Shown: positions 1-7,476 of the stretch, piece after piece
Position numbering within the stretch: position 1 is the stretch's first letter
How the letters are laid out: each line of letters starts with the position of its first letter
From: Tannerella sp.
GTDB lineage: Bacteria; Bacteroidota; Bacteroidia; Bacteroidales; Tannerellaceae
NCBI GenBank assembly: GCA_031261145.1
Contig: JAISJX010000449.1
Coordinates: 1 to 10,801, forward strand
Length of the DNA: 10,801 nt
Direction of reading: 5' to 3'
Translations under genes and position numbers: made by a program
The notes under the pieces: generated by a model
The model's database searches: none
What the model was told of the DNA's origin: nothing
The model's input: the letters and a program-made list of their open reading frames with translations, nothing else

Positions 1-1980
1 CTTACGTTCGGGATAAACGCCTACGTCACCAATATGCGGAATCCCCTGTCGCAATACGCCAACAGTTACTACCACACGTGGGGGCATATTCAAAATCAAG
101 GGCCGTGGAGTTTGGCTTACAATCAAGACGGACAAATTTATGTAGGATATGACAATCCTGTGGCTGAAATTTCCCTGAATTCGGGATACCGCAAAACAGA
201 CTGGAAAGTAATTACCCCCCAATTTAATGCAGAATGGAATGTATATGGTGTAAAAGGATTATCGTTGAAAGCCGGAGGAAATTACCGGTTTGGGATATAT
301 GATATTAAATCATGGCAAAAAACAGCTGAGCAGTATGACCTTTCAGGTGCGAAGGGACCGGATTTTCCGGTTAGTTTAAGTTATGGCAGTCAAAATTACA
401 GGGAATGGACACTTCAGTTTTTTGCAGATTATAAGCGCTCTTTCTTGGATGAAACACATAATGTGTCGGCTACTTTCGGCTACGAACAAAATTATGCCTT
501 CAACAGATATTTCTCGGCAACCCGCAAGAATTATGTTTTTATGATTGACCAGATGGGCGCCGGACCTTCCAACACAATGGCAAATAGCGGGAGTGAAGCA
601 GAGAATGGCCGTGCCGGATTTGTCGGCGTCGCCTCCTACAATTTCAAGAGAAAATATTATTTTAACGGTTCGTTCCGTCGTGACGGTAGCGATTTATTCC
701 CTAAAGACAAGCGTTGGGGTACCTTCTTTGCAGGAACAGTCGCCTACGCCATTTCGGAAGAGCCTTTCTTCCAACCGCTGAAAGACAAAAATATCCTGAA
801 TTATTTCAAAATTCGTGCCGCTTATGGGCAAGTCGGATTGGATTCGGGCGTTTCGGCTTTCAGTTACCTGACCTCTTATGGTCTGACGGAGCGCGGTTAT
901 GTACTCAACGGACAAATTGTGCCTACATTTTCCGAAGGCAATCTAATTAGTCCCGATATTACCTGGTACACCAGCGATACGTATAATGTTGCATTTGATT
1001 TCAACACCTTAGGCGAACGTTTGGGCGGTACTTTTGAATATTTTTATATGCGAACAAAAGGATACCTTACTTCTCCGTCGAATGTAGCTTATACAGATCC
1101 TTTGGGATTATCCTTGCCTCAGGTTAAATCAGAAGGCGAGCATCGCCGGGCAGGTTACGAAGCTTCTCTTTCATGGAAAGACCATGCCGGAAAACTGAGT
1201 TACGAATTAGGTGCCAATTTCACTTATTTTGATCAACTGGTTGCGGTAGCATGGAACGAAGACCTGGCGAGCCAGAAAAATCCCTACAAACGGGCTGTGC
1301 AACAGAAAGGCTATTACACGACCGGTTTTCGTAACTTAGGTTATTACGCAAATTCGGATGATGTATTAAATACTCCGCGCCGCGAAGGCTCTTTCGACCT
1401 GGTGGCCGGCGATATCAAATACAAGGATATGAATGGCGACGGTATGATTGACGCCAACGACCAGTACCGCATAGGTAAAAACAGTTTTCCACGCGGCAAT
1501 TATGGTATCTTTGCCAACTTGGGTTATAAGGGTTTCTTTGCCAATATCTTGTTTCAGGGAGCTACCTCAAGGGATTTGTATTTGGACTCTGTTGTCAGGG
1601 GACAGGATACCGGAGGTTATACCTTTGTTTATCCTTACCAGAGTGATTATTGGATGCCGGACAACCGCAATGCCAAATTCCCCAGAGCAGCCATGAATGC
1701 CAATGTAAACGGGAATAACAACTACCAAACCTCCGATTTCTGGTTGGTCAATGGGCGTTATATCCGGTTGAAGTCCGCCCAGGTGGGGTATAACTTCAGG
1801 GATAAACTCTTGCGCAACATCAAATGGCTCTATAAGATGGAGTTGATTTTGAGCGGGCAAAATCTCTTTACGTTGTCTCCTGCTACCAAATACGGATTCG
1901 ATCCGGAAAACGGGAGTACGAACAATTATGACTATCCCGTGACACGCACGTATTCCATCAGTCTGAATTTAGGATTTTAA
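1..1980 (+). CDS. SusC/RagA-like TonB-dependent outer-membrane transporter, C-terminal part
   Basis: The reading frame is open from the first base, so the gene starts upstream; 659 codons plus TAA are visible. An apparent ATG at 34 is internal. SusC proteins form the outer-membrane barrel that imports oligomers captured by the SusD lid, powered by TonB. What is seen: barrel-type alternating aromatic strands throughout, the SusC-type stretch around fragment residues 204-258 (RAGFVGVASYNF, then FRRDGSDLFP and RWGTFFAGTVAYAISEEPFF), a calcium-loop-like DMNGDGMIDAND at fragment residues 476-487 that recurs in this family, and an end in SISLNLGF whose terminal Phe fits outer-membrane barrel insertion. 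Family members are about 1000-1100 residues, so the signal peptide, carboxypeptidase-regulatory-like domain and plug probably lie outside. The SusD gene follows after 21 nt, implying one transcript. The substrate cannot be read from the sequence. Confidence 0.95.
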   Translation, partial: LTFGINAYVTNMRNPLSQYANSYYHTWGHIQNQGPWSLAYNQDGQIYVGYDNPVAEISLNSGYRKTDWKVITPQFNAEWNVYGVKGLSLKAGGNYRFGIYDIKSWQKTAEQYDLSGAKGPDFPVSLSYGSQNYREWTLQFFADYKRSFLDETHNVSATFGYEQNYAFNRYFSATRKNYVFMIDQMGAGPSNTMANSGSEAENGRAGFVGVASYNFKRKYYFNGSFRRDGSDLFPKDKRWGTFFAGTVAYAISEEPFFQPLKDKNILNYFKIRAAYGQVGLDSGVSAFSYLTSYGLTERGYVLNGQIVPTFSEGNLISPDITWYTSDTYNVAFDFNTLGERLGGTFEYFYMRTKGYLTSPSNVAYTDPLGLSLPQVKSEGEHRRAGYEASLSWKDHAGKLSYELGANFTYFDQLVAVAWNEDLASQKNPYKRAVQQKGYYTTGFRNLGYYANSDDVLNTPRREGSFDLVAGDIKYKDMNGDGMIDANDQYRIGKNSFPRGNYGIFANLGYKGFFANILFQGATSRDLYLDSVVRGQDTGGYTFVYPYQSDYWMPDNRNAKFPRAAMNANVNGNNNYQTSDFWLVNGRYIRLKSAQVGYNFRDKLLRNIKWLYKMELILSGQNLFTLSPATKYGFDPENGSTNNYDYPVTRTYSISLNLGF

Positions 1981-2001
1981 TAACATTAAAATGATAGAAA
2001 A

Positions 2002-3867
2002 ATGAATATAAAAAATAACATATCCATAGGATTTTCGGTCATGCTCGCTTGTTTGTTGGCAGCTACATCTTGTAATGTGATGGATACCCAACCGTTTACA
2101 ATTTATGACGAAGTGACTGTTTGGGGTTCTAAATCCACTGCCGATGCTTTTGTAACCGGCGCCATCAGCGCCGTTATGAATGGTTATGTGGGCGGAAATC
2201 AAACGAGTTGGGAAGAAAGGACAAACAATTCCGTTCATAACAATGGAACCGGTTCGTTTGTAAGAGATGAATTTGACAGGTACGACGGTTCAGGCGGTTT
2301 CGGTAATTTCGGAAATATCCGCAGATGCAACCTGATTATTGAGAAAGCGACTGAATACAACGGGAAAGGGCTTTCGGAAAACGAGTCCAACGAATTGGTT
2401 GCGAAAGGGAAATTGTTGCGCGCATTATTGTATTACCAGCAGGCGCGTACGATGGGGCGCTTTGTATGGGTGGACAAAGTATTGTCGCCGGCCGACACTT
2501 TGAACAATGGTTTGCAGATGCCTACAACCAAATCTACCACCGAGAGTTATTCCTATATCCTCGATGACATCAATGCGGCCATACCCTACCTGCCGGAAGC
2601 CGTCAACAGTGGAGAACTTTCAAAGAATACGGCCAATGCCTTCCTTTCGGAAATAGCGCTTCAGGCCGCTGCTTATGAAACGGACGCTGCCAAGAAGAAA
2701 ACCTGGCTGAATATGGCGATTACGGCAGCCAACAATGTCGCTAACTGCACCTTGGCTTCCGACTTCGGTAGCATCTTCAACGAAAAAGACCGGTATTCCA
2801 ATGAACTTATCTTTTCTATTTACCGGGATAAGGCGAATACGAATACGGATGCTATTGCGCCGCTGCAAAATATAATGCCGAATACAAACAATGATATCCT
2901 GCTCAAGAATGATTGCAGCCCATTGTTTAAAACCAATGGCGGGCAGCCTTTTATCGGCTGGATGTGGTGGGCGCCAACGCAGAACCTGGTAGATGCTTTT
3001 GACGTCATTGACGAATCGACGAATCAAGCCGTCAAATGGAACGAATCGACACAGTTTAAAAACAATGTGAAGATTTCCAACGCAGCTCCCTCGTGGACGA
3101 CAGCAGGCGAAATTGGCGAAGTGCTCTACTCCGGCGAAGTCATAAGCGACATTTCTGTCAGTTCGCTGATATATTCAAACCGTGACGCCCGTTTTTATGC
3201 TACAATTGTGTATGACGGCGATACTTGGTGGAACGAGGAAATCCGGACTACGGTCAGAGGTAATCTCTGGCGTAAGACAAACGGCGCCTTAGGCCCTCAC
3301 ATGAGTTTGACAAATTATATTTTCAGAAAAGGGGTTTACAACGTTGAGCCTCGCGTGCTGGCCGGAACGCCTACCGACTATCATTATGTAGTCACGCGGT
3401 ATGGCCGGGTGCTTTTAAACAAGGCGGAAGCCATTCTTTGGCTGGCCGGCATGGGGGAAGGAAACTTTGCAGAAGCGATAGAACTCTGCAATCAAACCCG
3501 TACGATTCATGGGAAACTGCCGCCTTCACAGGTTTCTTCCTTGCAGGGCGCCTGGGCGCTCTATATCAAGGAACGAAGATGCGAACTTGCTCTGGAAAAC
3601 GACTTCTACTGGTCGCTTCTGCGCTGGGGTAAACATGGCGGATATGCAAACGAGGGCGTTACTCCGGGCGGGAAAATGATGGAACTGACGGTTTCGCCTA
3701 CTTACATTGAGATAGCAAACGACCGGAAGTCGTTTTATGTGGGTAATGTAACGCATGGAAATGCTCATTTACGAGCTTTCAAGGAAGAACGCCGCTATTT
3801 GTTGCCAATTCCGCAAGGACAAATAGAAAGAAACAGTAATTTAGGCCCGAATAATCCGGGTTGGTGA
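2002..3867 (+). CDS. SusD/RagB-like substrate-binding lipoprotein
   Basis: 621 residues. SusD-like proteins are surface lipoproteins that sit as a lid on SusC and bind the incoming glycan or peptide. The start is supported by a lipoprotein signal: a hydrophobic segment at residues 7-21 and a lipobox ending ATSC at Cys-24. Family signs are the helical TPR-like region (for example LLRALLYYQQARTMG, then a DDINAAIPYLPE stretch), LLNKAEAILWLAG near residue 470, and the very typical C-terminal RRYLLPIPQGQIERN near residues 597-610, followed by a NPNL-like NSNLGPNNPGW end. The length is somewhat above the more usual 500-600. It follows SusC by 21 nt and precedes a small lipoprotein by 34 nt, so the three are probably co-transcribed. 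Ligand specificity is unknown; the downstream GH101-like enzyme hints at O-linked GalNAc glycans (inference). Confidence 0.95.
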   Translation: MNIKNNISIGFSVMLACLLAATSCNVMDTQPFTIYDEVTVWGSKSTADAFVTGAISAVMNGYVGGNQTSWEERTNNSVHNNGTGSFVRDEFDRYDGSGGFGNFGNIRRCNLIIEKATEYNGKGLSENESNELVAKGKLLRALLYYQQARTMGRFVWVDKVLSPADTLNNGLQMPTTKSTTESYSYILDDINAAIPYLPEAVNSGELSKNTANAFLSEIALQAAAYETDAAKKKTWLNMAITAANNVANCTLASDFGSIFNEKDRYSNELIFSIYRDKANTNTDAIAPLQNIMPNTNNDILLKNDCSPLFKTNGGQPFIGWMWWAPTQNLVDAFDVIDESTNQAVKWNESTQFKNNVKISNAAPSWTTAGEIGEVLYSGEVISDISVSSLIYSNRDARFYATIVYDGDTWWNEEIRTTVRGNLWRKTNGALGPHMSLTNYIFRKGVYNVEPRVLAGTPTDYHYVVTRYGRVLLNKAEAILWLAGMGEGNFAEAIELCNQTRTIHGKLPPSQVSSLQGAWALYIKERRCELALENDFYWSLLRWGKHGGYANEGVTPGGKMMELTVSPTYIEIANDRKSFYVGNVTHGNAHLRAFKEERRYLLPIPQGQIERNSNLGPNNPGW

Positions 3868-3901
3868 TTGAAATTATAGTTAAACAAAATAAGAAAAGTA
3901 T

Positions 3902-4390
3902 ATGAAAAGTACATTTATTAAATATTTCAAAGCTGGCCTTTGCCTGTGGCTGATAGGTATGTTTACCTCTTGCCTGACAAGTGGATTAGAAGAATTACCC
4001 GCTTTCGATACTGCTGATATCACTGATATTAGGTTTGATTTCAGATATAAAGATGCGAGTAGCACTTGGATTGACAACGAGCCTGTTGTTAAAGTAGTAA
4101 GTCTGACGATTCAGAATAAAGTGATTGACACAGCTTCGGGGACAGTAACCTGTACCTTAGCAGTGCCTGCGGCCAATGGGACTTTTACTGAAGCTATCCG
4201 TCAACAGGTATCCCTCACCTCTGTGGTGGGCCGGTTTTACTTATCTACGGCAGCCGTGATTGTACCTGTCGAAGGCGCTCCTGTGTTGGGCGTGCCCGGC
4301 GACTTTTCCGCAACCCGGAAATACAAAGTCACAGCAGCAGACGGAACAACAAAAGTCTGGACGATAAGCGTCACGAATCTCAGTAAATAA
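3902..4390 (+). CDS. Small SusCD-linked surface lipoprotein, DUF5018-related
   Basis: 162 residues. The start gives a lipoprotein signal with a Lys-containing N-terminus, a hydrophobic core at residues 11-21 and MFTSC with the lipidated Cys-24. The mature part is all-beta in character. It opens with CLTSGLEELPAFDTADIT and closes with RKYKVTAADGTTKVWTISV, the YxVTAxDGTTKxW strand pattern I associate with DUF5018-type Ig-like domains encoded beside SusC/SusD genes in Bacteroidota. Gene position (third after SusC and SusD) is that of a surface glycan-binding protein, but at about 138 mature residues it holds only one domain, whereas such proteins often have several. A binding or SusCD-accessory role is therefore inference. 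No catalytic motif is visible. The family name rests on memory of the pattern, without a profile search. The gene is followed at once by a strong hairpin terminator. Confidence 0.75.
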   Translation: MKSTFIKYFKAGLCLWLIGMFTSCLTSGLEELPAFDTADITDIRFDFRYKDASSTWIDNEPVVKVVSLTIQNKVIDTASGTVTCTLAVPAANGTFTEAIRQQVSLTSVVGRFYLSTAAVIVPVEGAPVLGVPGDFSATRKYKVTAADGTTKVWTISVTNLSK

Positions 4391-4399
4391 AACGAACGT

Positions 4400-4433
4400 A
4401 AGAACCGGCAGGCGGTTTTGCCTGCCGGTTCTT
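4400..4433 (+). terminator. Intrinsic terminator after the SusC-SusD-lipoprotein genes
   Basis: A perfect 14-bp stem (4400-4413 pairing with 4420-4433; core AGAACCGGCAGGC with its reverse complement) closes a 6-nt GGTTTT loop and is followed by CTTTATT. It begins 9 nt after the stop codon of the small lipoprotein. The GC-rich stem and T-rich tail fit a rho-independent terminator, though the T-run is interrupted. The next gene on the same strand starts only 28 nt further on with no clear TAnnTTTG box of its own, so the hairpin may act as a partial terminator or 3'-end stabiliser. Confidence 0.85.
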
Positions 4434-4461
4434 CTTTATTAAAAAAAATACCTGCATAAAT

Positions 4462-5835
4462 ATGAGAACCTTATTTATTCTTGCCGGTTTGTGGTTTTGT
4501 TTTTCGCCTTTTTGCAAAAGCGGTGATTATCATTATGACTATTCCCAAACCTGGACATTCAAAATGTTTTTATCCCGCCCCGATGCAGGAGATACGAACG
4601 TAAACTTAACCTTCGAACAAGTATTCGACATTATCCGGCAAGCAGACCAATTGACATTGGGCGTCCCTAAAATTGTTTATTTGGTCGGATGGCAGTACAA
4701 TGGACACGACGATAAGTATCCAGCCTTCTTTGAAGTCAATCCGGCCTTGAAGCGCGATACGGATAAAACAGCCTTGGAAAGTTTGAGGTGGCTGATGCGG
4801 GAAGCCCGCAAATACCATACAACCGTAAGCCTCCACATCAATATGACCGATGCTTACGACAATAGTCCGCTTTGGCCGGAATACGTGGAAAACGATATGA
4901 TTTCAAAGGATAAATCCGGTGATTTGATGGTGATTGGTAATTATAACAATCGCAAAGCTTATCAAATTAACTACTGTAACGAATGGGAAAAGGGATACAC
5001 GCAAATGCGTATCCTCCGCCTGCTGGATTTGATTCCCGAACTAAAAGAAGCCGCTACCATCCATATAGACGCCTGGATAGCGCGCCCGAGCGAAGGGCAT
5101 AGAGAATCCGTGATCATGGAGGCCGGATACCAGAAAAAAGCCCTTCAATTCTGGAATGCGAATGGCATAGATGTCACCAGCGAATGGTATATGGATTATA
5201 TGACGGGGGATATTCCTCTGTATTGGCACTTTAACGGATTCTCGCAAGCCGACTACCTGCGGGTTCCGGCACAGGTATGTACCGGCGTAGGCATCAATCC
5301 CGATGTTAAGGGAAGCGATTTCGAGTTGGGTTTCCTCTTTGGCACTTCATGTTATGGAGAATCTTTCTGGAATACGGATTATAAAATAGATACATGGGTA
5401 CGCGATTTAACAAGAGATTTTATGTTGAAAAGCCCTCAATACTTCTACCTGAACCGGCTGAAAAGGCTTGGTGTGGAAGGAATAGGCAGTAACAGGGTTG
5501 CTTTGTATAGCGACGGGGTCAGTGTATCTCTGCCCGACAGTGTGGTCAAACAGCAGGACAGGATACTCCGCCGGAAAAATACGATTGCTTTTCCTGCCGT
5601 CTGGCGCGATGATGCAGGAATCATCTTATATACAGATGAAGCCGGTGGAAACTACCGTTTTGATACGCCCTTCAATTGGGGTGACGCTACCAACTTGACG
5701 CTTTATCAAATTACGACAACAGGTTTACAACTGATTAAAAAGGTGAATATAAAAAAAGGTATCTATGAAGTTGGCTTGACCAGCGGAATCCCCTATTATG
5801 CCATCCCCGAACGAAAAGATGCAAAGAGAACTTGA
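4462..5835 (+). CDS. Secreted compact GH101-like glycoside hydrolase (putative alpha-N-acetylgalactosaminidase type)
   Basis: 457 residues. GH101 enzymes cleave the alpha link between GalNAc of the core-1 O-glycan and Ser/Thr of mucin-type glycoproteins. The match is by pattern recognition. KIVYLVGWQYNGHDDKYPAF (residues 70-89) resembles the GH101 barrel segment carrying a GNEGHDSAHPDY-like motif; TTVSLHINMTDAYDN (120-134) resembles its FGVHINATEMYPEA; ATIHIDAW (198-205) fits the strand bearing the nucleophile Asp (here Asp-203); and DVTSEWYMDY (237-246) fits the acid/base strand (Glu-241). A probable beta-rich domain follows from about residue 345. The N-terminus has a hydrophobic signal (4-17); Cys-18 could be a lipidation site, but FSPFC is a poor lipobox. 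Classical GH101 proteins exceed 1000 residues with many accessory domains, so this is a minimal form, and a related family such as GH129 is an alternative. It is probably the hydrolytic component of the SusCD locus. Confidence 0.68.
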   Translation: MRTLFILAGLWFCFSPFCKSGDYHYDYSQTWTFKMFLSRPDAGDTNVNLTFEQVFDIIRQADQLTLGVPKIVYLVGWQYNGHDDKYPAFFEVNPALKRDTDKTALESLRWLMREARKYHTTVSLHINMTDAYDNSPLWPEYVENDMISKDKSGDLMVIGNYNNRKAYQINYCNEWEKGYTQMRILRLLDLIPELKEAATIHIDAWIARPSEGHRESVIMEAGYQKKALQFWNANGIDVTSEWYMDYMTGDIPLYWHFNGFSQADYLRVPAQVCTGVGINPDVKGSDFELGFLFGTSCYGESFWNTDYKIDTWVRDLTRDFMLKSPQYFYLNRLKRLGVEGIGSNRVALYSDGVSVSLPDSVVKQQDRILRRKNTIAFPAVWRDDAGIILYTDEAGGNYRFDTPFNWGDATNLTLYQITTTGLQLIKKVNIKKGIYEVGLTSGIPYYAIPERKDAKRT

Positions 5836-5855
5836 ACAAATCTTTAGCCAGCGGC

Positions 5856-6167
5856 CTACGCCTCCCCCTTGATTCCCCCGATCGGTGGGATTATATCACC
5901 GAAGGAGGCTGTTTTGCCGGTTTGGGCTTGTTCCTCGAATTTGCGGATATTATCCTGTAAAGCAAAGAGTAAACGCTTGGCATTGTCGGGGGTGAGGATA
6001 ATACGGCTTTTCACTTTCGCTTTGGGTACGCCGGGCACCATACATATAAAATCAAGGATAAATTCGGATGCCGAATGGGCGATAACTGCCAGATTGGAAT
6101 ACGTTCCCTGTGCAACCTCCTCAGTAAGTTCTATTTGAATCTCATTGTTGTTCTGATTATTTTCCAT
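5856..6167 (-). CDS. DUF3467 family small cytoplasmic protein
   Basis: 103 residues, starting ATG (6167-6165) and stopping at TAG. It matches the DUF3467 pattern: a short polar, Asn-rich N-terminus, IQIELTEEVAQGTYSNLAVI, then HSASEFILDFICMVPGVPKAKVKSRIILTPDNAKRLLFALQDN and a variable Gly/Pro-rich tail. No signal peptide or membrane segment is seen, so it should be cytoplasmic. The function of the family is not known to me; the protein is common and conserved in Bacteroidota. It is alone on the minus strand. It converges on the GH101-like gene with 20 nt between the two stop codons and no visible hairpin there, and it is divergent from the DUF4831 gene. It is probably a monocistronic unit unrelated to the SusCD locus. 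Confidence 0.9.
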   Translation of the reverse strand: MENNQNNNEIQIELTEEVAQGTYSNLAVIAHSASEFILDFICMVPGVPKAKVKSRIILTPDNAKRLLFALQDNIRKFEEQAQTGKTASFGDIIPPIGGIKGEA

Positions 6168-6191
6168 ATTAATTGTTTTTATATTTCAGGG

Positions 6192-6199
6192 CAAATATA
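6192..6199 (-). promoter_or_regulatory. -7-like promoter box upstream of the DUF3467 gene
   Basis: Read on the minus strand, this is TATATTTG, an exact match to the Bacteroidota -7 consensus TAnnTTTG. It lies 24 nt before the DUF3467 ATG, giving a short leader of roughly 15-20 nt. No TTG or TTTG -33 box stands at the usual 19-21 nt spacing, so support comes from one element plus position only. Confidence 0.45.
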
Positions 6200-6272
6200 C
6201 AGGATAAATTTGGTTTTACCGCATGTTTGTACATTTTATCTGAAAAAAAATACCATTCCGAATGTGGCCGGA

Positions 6273-6300
6273 TTTCAAGAAAAACAGCTCTATCTTGAAA
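6273..6300. repeat. Perfect 8+8 inverted repeat, possible operator
   Basis: TTTCAAGA (6273-6280) and its exact reverse complement TCTTGAAA (6293-6300) are separated by 12 nt, so half-site centres are 20 bp apart, about two helical turns. It ends 14 nt before the -33-like element of the promoter serving the DUF4831 gene, a plausible place for a dimeric regulator. AT-rich dyads of this size can arise by chance, and no regulator gene is in the window. Confidence 0.35.
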
Positions 6301-6314
6301 ATTTGCGGCAGAAA

Positions 6315-6346
6315 GTTGGTTACTCGAAAAATATTTCATAGATTTG
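6315..6346 (+). promoter_or_regulatory. Bacteroides-type promoter for the DUF4831-POT genes
   Basis: A -33-like GTTG (6315-6318) is separated by 20 nt from TAGATTTG (6339-6346), an exact match to the -7 consensus TAnnTTTG of the Bacteroidota primary sigma factor. Transcription would begin near 6350-6356, leaving an AT-rich leader of about 25-30 nt before the ATG at 6381. Spacing, consensus and position all agree, making this the best promoter in the window. Confidence 0.7.
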
Positions 6347-6380
6347 TGCAATTGTTTATTGTGGATAATTTATAAAGAAA

Positions 6381-7448
6381 ATGAAGCATATCATTTTTAC
6401 TGTTGCTATGTTGTTATGTACTACGGTAGTAGTATCGCAAACAAGGGTCGAGAAAAAAACGGCCACTAAAAGTACCGGATACGGGGTTCAGTATTCGTTG
6501 CCGAAAACATCTTTAATCGTTAATGCAGAAATAACGAAAACAACCTGTAAGGCAGGGCCTTATTATAAGTATGCCGAAAAATACTTAGGGGTAAAAGATG
6601 CGGTTACGGAGAATGACTCCTATTACGAACTGAAGAAAATATCTTTGGTTAACAAGGGTATTCCGGATAAAGAAAATACGTATGTGGTTGAATTTAAAGC
6701 CGGAACCGTAGCGCCTTATGTCTATTTGACGGAGGACGGATTGTTGTGTGCCATCAACGCCGAATACACGCCGACGGAGTCCGCGCCGGATAAAGACGTG
6801 AAAGACGCCGCTCAAAAGGTAAATACAACGGCCGTACTGACGGAAGAATTGTTGATGGCCGGTTCCGTGGCGCGGCAGGCAGAAGTCGCCGCCAAACAAA
6901 TCTACCACATTCGCGAAAGCCGGATGGACATCCTGACCGGCGATGCGGAAAAAATGCCACCCGACGGTGAAGCGATGAAGCAAGTGATCAAACAGTTGGA
7001 AGATCAGGAAAAAGCTCTGACCTATTTATTTATAGGTACGCGCGAAAGTGAAACGGACTATTTTGATGTCACCATCCTTCCGCAGGAAGATATGGAAAAA
7101 GAAGTAATCTTCCGTTTTTCCCGGAAACTGGGGATTTTAGACGCAGACGACCTGGGTGGCGCACCGGTTTATATGAACCTGAAAGCGACGACGGCCCGGC
7201 AGGAAGAATTAAGTCCGAAAGAAGCCGAAAAGAAAGAAAAAGCGACGAAAGGTCTTATTTACTGTGTACCCGGAAAAGCGTCCGTCGAGATAAAAACAGA
7301 CCAGAAAACGTTTTTTAAAGGAGAGACGCTTGTCGTCCAGTTTGGTTCCTACGAAAACTTTGCGCCTGTGCTGTTTGAGGACAAGAAAAATCCCGTAAAG
7401 ATATTTTTCCATCCCGAAACAGGCTCTCTCAAACAAATTATACAATAG
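6381..7448 (+). CDS. Secreted DUF4831 family protein
   Basis: 355 residues. The start gives a clear signal peptide: MKH, a hydrophobic core at residues 4-18 and a likely cut after VVVSQ near residue 20, with no lipobox. It is therefore periplasmic or exported. The mature protein matches the DUF4831 pattern: YSLPKTSLIVNAEITKTT near residues 38-55, then GPYYKYAEKYLGV; a central IRESRMDILTGDAEKMP segment with a charged helix KQVIKQLEDQEKALTYLFIG; and a C-terminal beta domain starting GLIYCVPGKA near residue 291 and ending FFHPETGSLKQI. The biochemical role is unknown to me and no catalytic motif is visible. It has its own promoter just upstream and is followed by the POT transporter after 28 nt, with no terminator between them, so the two are probably co-transcribed. 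A role beside peptide uptake is only positional inference. Confidence 0.85.
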   Translation: MKHIIFTVAMLLCTTVVVSQTRVEKKTATKSTGYGVQYSLPKTSLIVNAEITKTTCKAGPYYKYAEKYLGVKDAVTENDSYYELKKISLVNKGIPDKENTYVVEFKAGTVAPYVYLTEDGLLCAINAEYTPTESAPDKDVKDAAQKVNTTAVLTEELLMAGSVARQAEVAAKQIYHIRESRMDILTGDAEKMPPDGEAMKQVIKQLEDQEKALTYLFIGTRESETDYFDVTILPQEDMEKEVIFRFSRKLGILDADDLGGAPVYMNLKATTARQEELSPKEAEKKEKATKGLIYCVPGKASVEIKTDQKTFFKGETLVVQFGSYENFAPVLFEDKKNPVKIFFHPETGSLKQIIQ

Positions 7449-7476
7449 AATATTAACTAAACCATTAATTATAATT

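Noticed and set aside
34..36. ATG at 34 as the start of the SusC gene
   Set aside because: The frame is open back to base 1 and the encoded residues are mid-protein SusC sequence with no signal peptide, so the gene begins outside the window.
2620..3027. 135-codon open frame on the minus strand
   Set aside because: Antisense shadow of the SusD gene with no recognisable domain.
6205..6212. TAAATTTG on the + strand, a second match to the -7 consensus
   Set aside because: No -33 box at the right spacing and a leader of about 160 nt would result; the box at 6339-6346 is much better placed.
6169..6351. 60-codon open frame on the minus strand in the divergent spacer
   Set aside because: It covers both promoter elements and the inverted repeat, has an odd low-complexity composition and ends 2 bp before the DUF3467 start; more likely a chance frame in a regulatory spacer.
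6585..6983. 132-codon open frame on the minus strand
   Set aside because: Antisense shadow of the DUF4831 gene, rich in Arg and Phe; the sense frame has a signal peptide, a promoter and family motifs.
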